Assembly: GCA_964439745.1 (NCBI GenBank)
Contig: CAYTQK010000128.1
Span: 1-9,127, forward strand
Direction of reading: 5' to 3'
DNA: 9,127 bases
Source: CAYTQK01 sp964439745
GTDB taxonomy: Bacteria; Desulfobacterota; Desulfobacteria; Desulfobacterales; Desulfosudaceae
Shown here: positions 1 to 5,816 of the stretch, in pieces
Layout: every line of letters starts with the position of its first letter
How positions within the stretch are numbered: the stretch's first letter is position 1
Position numbers and translations under genes: made by a program
Notes under the pieces: generated by a model
What the model was told of the DNA's origin: nothing
The model's input: only the letters and a program-made list of their open reading frames with translations
Databases searched by the model: none

Positions 1-1089
1 GGAGCGCCGCCGCAGGGCCAGGAGCTCCAGGGCGCGGGTGCCGGGGTAAAAGTCGTACGCCCAGGGCCGGTCGACGGCATAACCGGCCGCGGTCGGCCGT
101 TCCAGGTCCCGCCGCAGGCTGACGGCGTTGCAGGAAAGATAGGCCAGTTTCTCCGGTCGCGCGGACTGGCCGATCCAGGCCAGCACTTCCGGTTCGATAC
201 CCGTTCGGGGCGGATTGACATAGACCCGGCAGCGGCCGGCATGGCTCCGGACCGCCGCCGTCAGCTGGGGCAGCCGGTCTTTTCCCCGGCCCCGCAGGAT
301 CGTCGCGTCCGGAACGTTCTGCCGGGCGCAGGCCACGCTTTCTCCCTGGACTTCCACCCCGATCACGTCGGCACCGGCTGCCCGCCAGCGGGCAGCGCCA
401 TGCCCCAGTCCGCAGTACAGGTCGACCACCAGGTCATTGGTATCGCAGCCGAAAAAAGTTTCGGCCTCGTCCAGGCTGCGGCCGTGCAGTTCCGGGAGCG
501 GCTGGCGAAAGGCGGTAGGGCCATAAGCAAAACCGGCCGCGTCCGTGGAGCGGGGCCGGCCCCAGAGCAGGTCCCAATGCCGGCGGGCCGTCACCCGGCG
601 GCCGGCCGCGGGATGCCGGTGCAGCCACACCCCCTCCAGCCCCGTTTCGGCCAGGCGGGATTGCAGGGCATCCGTCAGCCAGGAAGTATCCGGGAATGGG
701 TCGGTCTTGACCACCAGGGAGACCTGGCCGCCGGACTGGAGGTAATAAGCCAGGGGAAAGTCCGCGGCCGGCGGCAGTACCCCGGCCAGAAGGGCCGCGG
801 CCTGCCGCACCCGGTCCGCATGCAGGGGACAGTCGGCCAGGGAGACCACCGCCCGGCGCTGGCGCAGGCCGAAATGCCAGGCGCGGCCCGTCCAGGCCGC
901 GGCCAGGCAGACCCGGTCACGGTAGGCCGGGACGGCAGCTTCTGCGTTCGCCGACGCCGGCCCGAAAACCGGCGCCCAGGGGGCCAGCGTCCGGCGGACA
1001 AACGCTATTTTTTCGGCCAGCACCGCCGGCGGCGCCTCGGTCCGCAGCCGGCAGCCGGGGCAGTTGTCGGGACAAGCCGAGAAAGTCAT
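1..1089 (-). CDS. RlmC/RlmD/TrmA-type SAM-dependent RNA m5U methyltransferase, 3' end cut by window
   Basis: A reading frame of 363 codons runs from ATG at 1089 off the left edge. The product should transfer a methyl group from S-adenosylmethionine to uracil C5 in rRNA or tRNA. Visible in the translation: an N-terminal cysteine set C6, C10, C13 plus C87 (ADCPLH), matching the spacing of the 4Fe-4S ligands in E. coli RlmC; SAM motif I VDLYCGLG (about 222-229); YVNPPRTGI (290-298); LSCNAVSL with the likely nucleophile C320; and the closing YPGTRALELL with the likely general base E355. There is no N-terminal TRAM domain, as in RlmC. The usual F-x-Q-x-N motif reads FRQPL, so its Asn is missing. 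The family ends soon after the last motif, so few residues are probably lost. No Shine-Dalgarno lies at a normal distance, because the T-tract of the upstream gene's terminator touches the ATG. Family is confident; the exact RNA target is not. Confidence 0.88.
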   Translation of the reverse strand, partial: MTFSACPDNCPGCRLRTEAPPAVLAEKIAFVRRTLAPWAPVFGPASANAEAAVPAYRDRVCLAAAWTGRAWHFGLRQRRAVVSLADCPLHADRVRQAAALLAGVLPPAADFPLAYYLQSGGQVSLVVKTDPFPDTSWLTDALQSRLAETGLEGVWLHRHPAAGRRVTARRHWDLLWGRPRSTDAAGFAYGPTAFRQPLPELHGRSLDEAETFFGCDTNDLVVDLYCGLGHGAARWRAAGADVIGVEVQGESVACARQNVPDATILRGRGKDRLPQLTAAVRSHAGRCRVYVNPPRTGIEPEVLAWIGQSARPEKLAYLSCNAVSLRRDLERPTAAGYAVDRPWAYDFYPGTRALELLALRRRS

Positions 1090-1128
1090 AAAATAAAAAA
1101 GGGGACGGCCCCGCGGTCGTCCCCTTTT
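1090..1128 (-). terminator. Rho-independent terminator of the acyl-CoA dehydrogenase gene
   Basis: An 11-bp perfect stem pairs AAAAGGGGACG (1097-1107) with CGTCCCCTTTT (1118-1128) around a 10-base GC-rich loop. Read on the minus strand the stem is followed at once by T-rich sequence (TTATTTTA) down to 1090. It lies 38 bases past the acyl-CoA dehydrogenase stop codon. The T-tract ends exactly where the methyltransferase ATG begins. Confidence 0.88.
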
Positions 1129-1165
1129 CCTTCTGGTTATTGGTCCGGATCAGACCGGTGGCCGT

Positions 1166-2980
1166 TTACAGCCCGCCAAAGCCTTCATCCGGGATCTCGA
1201 TGGCCGCCGGGGAAGTGGCCTGGATGGCGTCCAGGGCGCCCAGGGTCTGGTACAGGCTGGTGTTGATGAAAAAGTCGGCCGTTTTGACCTGGCCTTCGTA
1301 GAAGGCGGCATCCGATTTTTTGGCCCCTTCGATCTTGGGGGCCGCGGTGTTGGCCCGCCAGAGGAGCATCCAGCCGATGATGGTATCGCCCATGGCATAG
1401 AGGAAGGGCAGGGAATGGGCAAAGGCCTCCTTGATCTTTCCTTCCATGGCGGTGTTGCCCAGGTGCATGGCCACTTCGCCCAGGCGGTTGGTCACGGTTT
1501 CCATTTTTTCGGCCATCTGACGGGTGGCTTCGGTCTCCTTGGCCGCGGCGATGGTCTTGTTGATCTCGCCCAGGAAATTGGTAAAGACCTGGCCCTTTTT
1601 CATGGGCATCTTGCGGCCCAGCAGGTCCATGGCCTGGACCCCGCTGCAGCCTTCGTAGATGGAGGTGATCTTGCAGTCCCGCACGTACTGCTCCACCAGG
1701 TACTCCTTGATGTAGCCGGAGCCGCCCAGCACCTGCATGGCCTGGACGCAGACCTCGTGCCCCTTGACGGACAGGTAATCCTTGATCAGCGGTGTCAGCA
1801 ACCCGAAGAGATCGTTGTTGTATTCCTTTTCTTCAGCATCCTCGGAGATGTGACCGGTCATGCCCAGCATGCTGGTATAGTAGAAAAAGCTGCGCATGCC
1901 GTCCATGAGGGACTTCATCCAGAGAAGATTGCGCCGCACGTCGGGATGCTTGATAATGGGCACGGAGGGGGCGCTGGCGTCGCCGAAGCTGGTGATGTCC
2001 TTGCCCTGGATCCGCTCCCGGGCGTAATTGACGGCGATCATGTAGGACGCCGAGGCATAGGCCATGCCCTGCAGGCCGGTGGCCATGCGGGCCTCGTTCA
2101 TCATTTCAAACATGATGCGCATGCCCTTTTTTTCCTCGCCCAGGAGGTAGCCGATGCACTTGCCCTTGGAACCCAGGCTGAGGGCGCAGGTGGCGCTGGC
2201 GTGAATGCCCTGCTTTTCCTCGATGCCGGTGCAGACGATATCGTTGCGTTCGCCCAGGCTGCCGTCCTCGTTGACCAGGTACTTGGGCACGATAAAGATG
2301 GAGATGCCCTTGGTGCCGGGTTCGTGGCCCTCGATGCGGGCCAGCACCGGGTGGATAATGTTTTCGGTGAGGTTATGCTCGGCGTTGGTGATGAAAATCT
2401 TGTTGCCGGACAGGGAATAGGTGCCGTCCTCGTTTTTCACGGCCGAAGTCTCCAGGGCGCCCACATCGGTGCCGGCCTGGGGCTCGGTCAGGGCCATGGT
2501 GCCGCCCCATTCGCCGGAGATGAGCTTATCCAGGTAGAGCCTTTTCTGTTCCTCGGTGCCGTGGCGGTAAATCATGCCGGCGGTGCTGCAGCCCAGGGTA
2601 ACGTAGGTGTACAGCGGCCAGTTGGCGGCCATGAAGTACTCGCTGACGGCCGCCGCCAGAAACGGCGGGGCGCCCTGCCCGCCCATCTCTTCTTCCACCT
2701 GGAGGTTCTGCCATTCACCGTCCAGCAGCAGCTCCCGGAGCCGGATAAAGGATTCCGGCACGGTCACCGTGCCGGCGTCAAATTTCAGCCCCTCCTCGTC
2801 GCTCTCGCTCAGGGTGGGCAAAATTTCCTTGATGGCCAGGGCCCGGGCCTCGGTCAGGACCATCTCGCAGGTCTTTTTATTGAACTCCTTGTACCCGAAT
2901 TTTTTCAGGTATTCTTCTCCTGCCAGTTGCTCCCACATGACGAAATCCATGTCCCGCCGGTCTGCCAGTTGTTGTGCCAT
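1166..2980 (-). CDS. Acyl-CoA dehydrogenase with C-terminal extension (DmdC/FadE5 type)
   Basis: This 604-residue cytoplasmic flavoenzyme should oxidise an acyl-CoA to the 2,3-enoyl-CoA, passing electrons to an electron-transfer flavoprotein. It has the N-terminal helical domain (to about 155), the FAD/substrate signature MALTEPQAGTD (162-172), the middle beta domain, the C-terminal helical domain with the likely catalytic base E443 in IYEGCSGVQ, and an extra helical tail (about 465-585) like the Acyl-CoA_dh_C domain. Classical family members have about 380-400 residues; 600 fits the DmdC (methylmercaptopropionyl-CoA) and FadE5 group. The motif is IYEGC where IYEGT is usual. The start is fixed by AAGGAGA at 2991-2997, ten bases upstream. 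The gene has its own promoter and terminator, so it is monocistronic, and no ETF gene is in the window. Substrate chain length cannot be read from the sequence. Confidence 0.95.
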   Translation of the reverse strand: MAQQLADRRDMDFVMWEQLAGEEYLKKFGYKEFNKKTCEMVLTEARALAIKEILPTLSESDEEGLKFDAGTVTVPESFIRLRELLLDGEWQNLQVEEEMGGQGAPPFLAAAVSEYFMAANWPLYTYVTLGCSTAGMIYRHGTEEQKRLYLDKLISGEWGGTMALTEPQAGTDVGALETSAVKNEDGTYSLSGNKIFITNAEHNLTENIIHPVLARIEGHEPGTKGISIFIVPKYLVNEDGSLGERNDIVCTGIEEKQGIHASATCALSLGSKGKCIGYLLGEEKKGMRIMFEMMNEARMATGLQGMAYASASYMIAVNYARERIQGKDITSFGDASAPSVPIIKHPDVRRNLLWMKSLMDGMRSFFYYTSMLGMTGHISEDAEEKEYNNDLFGLLTPLIKDYLSVKGHEVCVQAMQVLGGSGYIKEYLVEQYVRDCKITSIYEGCSGVQAMDLLGRKMPMKKGQVFTNFLGEINKTIAAAKETEATRQMAEKMETVTNRLGEVAMHLGNTAMEGKIKEAFAHSLPFLYAMGDTIIGWMLLWRANTAAPKIEGAKKSDAAFYEGQVKTADFFINTSLYQTLGALDAIQATSPAAIEIPDEGFGGL

Positions 2981-3080
2981 AATTTTTTTGTCTCCTTATG
3001 TTGATCAATTGCGGGCGGCCTTCCGAATATGCCGGTTCTGATACCGCCGTTTTCCGGTAAAAAAGGCTTGCGCCAAAAAC

Positions 3081-3092
3081 GAACAGTTGTTC
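3081..3092. promoter_or_regulatory. Palindromic operator candidate GAACA-N2-TGTTC
   Basis: This 12-base palindrome with 5-bp arms sits about 7-18 bases downstream of the transcription start predicted from the adjacent minus-strand promoter. That is a usual place for a repressor site. The shape fits dimeric HTH repressors such as TetR-family regulators of fatty-acid genes. It also partly resembles the Gram-positive LexA box. No regulator gene is in the window. Confidence 0.4.
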
Positions 3093-3105
3093 ATTAAAAA
3101 GATGC

Positions 3106-3135
3106 ATTTTACCCTTTTCAAAACAGCGGTGTCAA
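3106..3135 (-). promoter_or_regulatory. Sigma70-type promoter of the acyl-CoA dehydrogenase gene
   Basis: On the minus strand TTGACA (3130-3135, a perfect -35) is followed after 18 bases by TAAAAT (3106-3111, -10). It lies between the smsB stop codon and the acyl-CoA dehydrogenase ATG. Transcription would start near 3099, leaving a leader of about 120 bases. The region is AT-rich compared with the flanking genes. Confidence 0.72.
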
Positions 3136-3149
3136 GAGCCGGGTGGCTG

Positions 3150-4088
3150 TTAATAGGAAGGGGTCAGCAGCCCCTGGATGATCAGGTCGGTGGCCTCGTC
3201 CTCGGTCAGCCCCCGGGCCATGAGGGTGGCCAGCTGCTTAGAGTCGACGCTGCCCACCGAGGCCTCGTGGGTGACATGGGCCCGGGGATGCCGAACCTCC
3301 ACCACCGGGATGGCGCTGGCCACGGCCTCGCCCTGGACGATCTCCTTGCAGTCCACGTGGCCGCGGGCGCCCGGGGCCGAGGCGACCATAGTGTTCTTGA
3401 TGGTGGCCGCAGCCCGGTCCCGGACGGCGATGTTGGTCATCAGCACGCCGTGGGCGTCCGCGCCCTCCAGGTGGGCCTTTTCGTTGATGGCGATATGGTC
3501 GTCGGCCGTACCGTTGATGCGGGCCGACATCTCCAGGATGCTGCGGGGGCCGCAAAAGGCCTCGTACTCCATGTCGATGTGACCGACCCGGCCGCGGATC
3601 AGTTCAAAATCGGTGCGGAAGCGGGCGTCCTCGTCCAGGTGAATTACCGCCCGCGGCACCACCGTGACCCCGCCGGCGTCTCCGTGGACATGGCGCTCCA
3701 GGTAGGCGTATTCAGCGCCCTTGCCGATATGAATCTCGGCGTCCATGGTGTGGCGGACATCCACGGCATTGGGAAAGGTGCAGCTGGCCACGATGGAAAT
3801 GGCGGCATGATCCTCCAGCCGGGTGGTCATCAGAATTTTCTGGACCCCGGACTCCGGCAGCATGCCGAAACAGATGCGGACCGGCTTTTCAATGACGGTA
3901 TTTTCCCGGACGATGATTTCGGCCCGGATGCCCTCGTCCATTTCCTCGGCGGCAACCTCCAGGCCGGGCACCAGGTGCAGGCCCAGGACCTGGTTGCCGT
4001 GGATCTCCACGTGGGCCACGTCCGGTGCCATGACATGGGATTCGCCGAGGCTTTCGTACAATTTGGCAATCATCTCGTTCTTGTTCAT
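3150..4088 (-). CDS. smsB: SmsB, short SufB/SufD-family scaffold of a minimal Fe-S assembly system
   Basis: This 312-residue protein belongs to the SufBD beta-helix family, which with a SufC-type ATPase forms the cytoplasmic scaffold for building Fe-S clusters. At 312 residues it is much shorter than proteobacterial SufB (about 480-495) and matches the length of the archaeal/anaerobe SMS form. The C-terminal core is well conserved: HVDCKEIV puts C247 where the functional Cys of E. coli SufB (C405) lies, and HVTHEASVGSVD places H274-E275 where SufB has its essential Glu and SufD its His. The ending LMARGLTEDEATDLIIQGLL is a typical SufBD C-terminus. It starts inside the stop codon of smsC (ATGA overlap), with GGAGG at 4096-4100 as ribosome site, so the two are translationally coupled. 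Having both Cys and Glu makes it SufB-like and not SufD-like. The name SmsB rests on length, two-gene organisation and motifs, without an alignment. Confidence 0.9.
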   Translation of the reverse strand: MNKNEMIAKLYESLGESHVMAPDVAHVEIHGNQVLGLHLVPGLEVAAEEMDEGIRAEIIVRENTVIEKPVRICFGMLPESGVQKILMTTRLEDHAAISIVASCTFPNAVDVRHTMDAEIHIGKGAEYAYLERHVHGDAGGVTVVPRAVIHLDEDARFRTDFELIRGRVGHIDMEYEAFCGPRSILEMSARINGTADDHIAINEKAHLEGADAHGVLMTNIAVRDRAAATIKNTMVASAPGARGHVDCKEIVQGEAVASAIPVVEVRHPRAHVTHEASVGSVDSKQLATLMARGLTEDEATDLIIQGLLTPSY

Positions 4089-4840
4089 AACACCGCCTCC
4101 GGATCGGGTTGGTTCTTATGGTTACAGGGCAGGCACTTTTCTCCGAAATAACTCATGATCTTGCCCACTGCCCCCTTCTGGACCAATTGTCCGCAGCACA
4201 GCAGAAAGGCGTGGTCGGCCTGTTCCAGGACCGTCTGGGAATGGGTGATGAGCAGGATGGTGGTGCCCTCTTCCTTGAGACGGCGCATGGCCGCGAAAAT
4301 CTTGTTGAGAGCCTCCACGTCAATGCCCGAATCCGGTTCATCCATCATGACCAGGGCGGGTTCCATGGTCAGGATGGAGGCCAGCTCGATGCGCTTGCGC
4401 TCCCCGCCGGACAGGGTCTGGTCCACCGCCCGGCCGAGGTATTCCGTCGGTTCCAGGCCGACCACCTCCAGGGCCCAGGCGGCTTTTTCCGCGGACTTGT
4501 CAACGGCGCCGGCGCTGATGAAGGTCTGCACGGAAAGCCCCTCAAAGCGGGCCGGTTCCTGCCAGGCCAGGGTGATGCCCTGGCGGGCCCGCTGATCGGT
4601 GGAAAGCGGGCGCAGCGACTCGCCCCGGAAGCGGATGTCCCCTGCAAAGCCCTCGTACCCGCTCAAGCCCATGATGGTCGAGGCCAGGGTGGACTTGCCA
4701 GCGCCGTTGGGCCCGACCACGGCATGGATATGCCCGGCCCAGAAAGCAAGGGAGAGGTGGTCCAGGACCCGTTTTTTGCCCAGGTCCAGGGTGACCTGGT
4801 CGACCTCGAGAATGGTGTTTGCCGTCGTGGTATCCGTCAT
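4085..4840 (-). CDS. smsC: SmsC, SufC-type ABC ATPase of the minimal Fe-S assembly system
   Basis: This 251-residue soluble ABC ATPase should power conformational changes of its SmsB partner during Fe-S cluster assembly. All nucleotide-binding elements are present: Walker A GPNGAGKS (43-50), Q-loop Q94 (LAWQEPARFEG), signature LSGGERKR (143-150), Walker B LVMMDEPDSGID (163-174) and the H-loop histidine H200. DEPDSGID is the SufC form of Walker B. There is no membrane protein gene nearby, which argues against a transporter. The frame is open upstream to an ATG at 5002, but that ATG lies upstream of the predicted promoter. The ATG at 4840 has AAGGAG seven bases ahead and gives the normal SufC N-terminus (ILEVDQVTLDLG). 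Unusual is the C-terminal tail with C236-L-P-C239-N-H241, a possible metal or thiol site not part of standard SufC. Confidence 0.93.
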   Translation of the reverse strand: MTDTTTANTILEVDQVTLDLGKKRVLDHLSLAFWAGHIHAVVGPNGAGKSTLASTIMGLSGYEGFAGDIRFRGESLRPLSTDQRARQGITLAWQEPARFEGLSVQTFISAGAVDKSAEKAAWALEVVGLEPTEYLGRAVDQTLSGGERKRIELASILTMEPALVMMDEPDSGIDVEALNKIFAAMRRLKEEGTTILLITHSQTVLEQADHAFLLCCGQLVQKGAVGKIMSYFGEKCLPCNHKNQPDPEAVL

Positions 4841-4847
4841 GATGCCG

Positions 4848-4853
4848 CTCCTT
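4848..4853 (-). promoter_or_regulatory. Ribosome binding site that fixes the smsC start
   Basis: AAGGAG on the minus strand lies seven bases before ATG at 4840. This favours the 251-residue SmsC over the 305-residue frame starting at 5002. Confidence 0.8.
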
Positions 4854-4935
4854 GGTTGCACTGTTGCGAGGATGCGGATTGGTTGAGCTGTCCGCGGTTG
4901 AATCCGGTCAAGGAAAAGGGGCGATGCCGGTCCCG

Positions 4936-4945
4936 GTTCCGGAAC
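4936..4945. promoter_or_regulatory. Palindrome in the smsCB leader, possible operator
   Basis: GTTCCGGAAC is a perfect 10-base palindrome about 10-19 bases downstream of the predicted smsC transcription start. It could be a repressor site controlling Fe-S assembly genes. In GC-rich DNA a 10-base palindrome can also arise by chance, and it does not match the known IscR motifs I can recall. Confidence 0.25.
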
Positions 4946-4961
4946 TGGCTCGTCCTGGTTG

Positions 4962-4990
4962 ATCCTACGACAGATCCGACAGCGCGTCAA
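4962..4990 (-). promoter_or_regulatory. Sigma70-type promoter of smsCB
   Basis: On the minus strand TTGACG (4985-4990) is followed after exactly 17 bases by TAGGAT (4962-4967). Transcription would start near 4955, giving a leader of about 115 bases before the smsC ATG at 4840. Confidence 0.65.
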
Positions 4991-5071
4991 GGAAAGCTCC
5001 ATCCGGCGCTGGCCTCATTTTCCCTGAAGCCGGCCCGGATATTTCATGACATGTCCGGCCCAGGTTCCTGT

Positions 5072-5101
5072 TTGCAAATTGCCGCTCCGATGGGGTACAA
5101 C
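5072..5101 (+). promoter_or_regulatory. Candidate promoter of the 5154-5699 gene
   Basis: TTGCAA (5072-5077) is followed after 18 bases by TACAAC (5096-5101). Both boxes deviate from consensus. A start near 5108 would leave a leader of about 46 bases, which includes a small inverted repeat TGGCA/TGCCA (5117-5133). The position, divergent from the smsCB promoter, is sensible, but the match is modest. Confidence 0.4.
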
Positions 5102-5153
5102 TGGATGGAAAAAAATTGGCAATGTCCCTGCCAGGACAAACAAAGGAAGAATC

Positions 5154-5699
5154 ATGGAACCGACCAAAGAACCGCTGCCCGTTGCCGACGCCGCCCGGGA
5201 ACTGGTCAATTTTGCCGTGGACCGGGAGGACATCAAGCTCCTGCTGCAGGCCGTGCCCGACGACAACGCCGACCGGCCGGCCGTCAACAAGACCACCCTG
5301 GAGTATGAACTGCCCCTGCTGAAGATCGTCTGCACCGGCTGGGCCATTTCCTACTACCTGGCCGATGATCCGGCCAAGATGGAACTGGCCCGGGCCTTCT
5401 GGCATTCCATCCAGGAGTTTGCCGAGCGGATTTCCGAGATGAGCAAGTCGGCCGCCGCGGTCGACATCAACTATTTTGACCTGGTCAAGGAGCGGGCCGA
5501 CCTGTACATCCAGGCCATGCAGCTGAACATGACCGAAACCGACCCGGCCGGCGTCATCGGCGTCACCTTTGCCGAAATCTGCGGCAGCACCGAAGACCCC
5601 CTGGTCATCACCGCCGGCAAGCGCATGTTCGCCGCCTCCCTGGAGAGCGTCCGCCGCTTTCTGGAGGCGGTGGAACTCCAGCCAGCGGCCGGGGCCTGA
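5154..5699 (+). CDS. Uncharacterised helical protein, 181 residues
   Basis: I do not recognise this protein. It is a soluble-looking, acidic, mostly alpha-helical sequence with no signal peptide or membrane segment. Recurring helical stretches include AARELVNFAVDREDIKLLL, ARAFWHSIQEFAERISEMS and GKRMFAASLESVRRFLEA. There are two cysteines (in IVCTGW and EICGS) and no CxxC or nucleotide-binding motif. The frame is open upstream to an ATG at 5046, but AAAGGAAG at 5142-5149 points to ATG 5154, and the candidate promoter lies inside the longer version. Codon use (GCC, CTG, GGC rich) matches the neighbours, so it looks native. It is transcribed divergently from smsCB, which hints at shared control but proves no functional link. 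Confidence 0.82.
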   Translation: MEPTKEPLPVADAARELVNFAVDREDIKLLLQAVPDDNADRPAVNKTTLEYELPLLKIVCTGWAISYYLADDPAKMELARAFWHSIQEFAERISEMSKSAAAVDINYFDLVKERADLYIQAMQLNMTETDPAGVIGVTFAEICGSTEDPLVITAGKRMFAASLESVRRFLEAVELQPAAGA

Positions 5700-5779
5700 A
5701 TAATGTTTCTCCAAAACGTATCCGGCAAACGATGGGGGCTTGAGAAAAACCGAGGGGCCGGGACATGAGACGCAGACCC

Positions 5780-5816
5780 GGAACAGCCCTGGCTTGATGG
5801 TCTGCTCAGGGGTTCC
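5780..5816. other. Imperfect hairpin in the convergent 3' region
   Basis: GGAAC-AG-CCCTG (5780-5791) pairs with CAGGG-GTTCC (5807-5816) around a 15-base loop, as ten base pairs with a two-base bulge. It overlaps the stop codon of the minus-strand gene ending at 5806 and lies 80 bases after the plus-strand gene. No T-run follows on either strand, so it is not a standard intrinsic terminator. The rest of 5700-5805 shows nothing. Confidence 0.3.

Noticed and set aside
241..1266. A 341-codon plus-strand open frame over the methyltransferase
   Set aside because: It is antisense to a frame with an intact SAM motif, catalytic Cys and Fe-S cysteines, and it reads through the terminator. Pro/Arg/Gly-rich composition is typical of a GC-rich shadow frame.
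1415..3004. A 529-codon plus-strand open frame opposite the acyl-CoA dehydrogenase gene
   Set aside because: The minus-strand frame has full family motifs, a ribosome site and a promoter. Stop-free antisense frames are expected from the GC-rich third-position codon bias, and this translation is rich in His, Gly and Gln with no domain.
3079..3094. LexA (SOS) box of the Gram-positive type
   Set aside because: GAAC-N4-GTTC is matched, but flanking and internal positions deviate and an acyl-CoA dehydrogenase is not a usual SOS gene. It is kept only as a generic operator candidate.
3136..3147. Small hairpin AGCC/GGCT after smsB as a terminator
   Set aside because: The stem is only four base pairs and no T-run follows on the minus strand; the sequence leads straight into the TTGACA box of the next promoter.
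3150..4088. Assignment as SufD
   Set aside because: Both the SufB-type Cys (C247) and Glu (E275) are present, the protein is the only scaffold in the operon, and it is far shorter than SufD of canonical SUF systems.
4841..5002. N-terminal extension of SmsC to ATG 5002
   Set aside because: The predicted promoter lies inside the extension, the extra 54 residues are not part of SufC proteins, and ATG 4840 has a good ribosome site.
5046..5153. N-terminal extension of the 181-residue protein to ATG 5046
   Set aside because: AAAGGAAG directly precedes ATG 5154, and the extension overlaps a candidate promoter and has different composition.
3087..5308. Long plus-strand open frames (3087-4151 and 4109-5308) opposite smsB and smsC
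   Set aside because: Both are shadows of the clearly identified SmsB and SmsC frames. Their translations show no motif and no ribosome site was seen.
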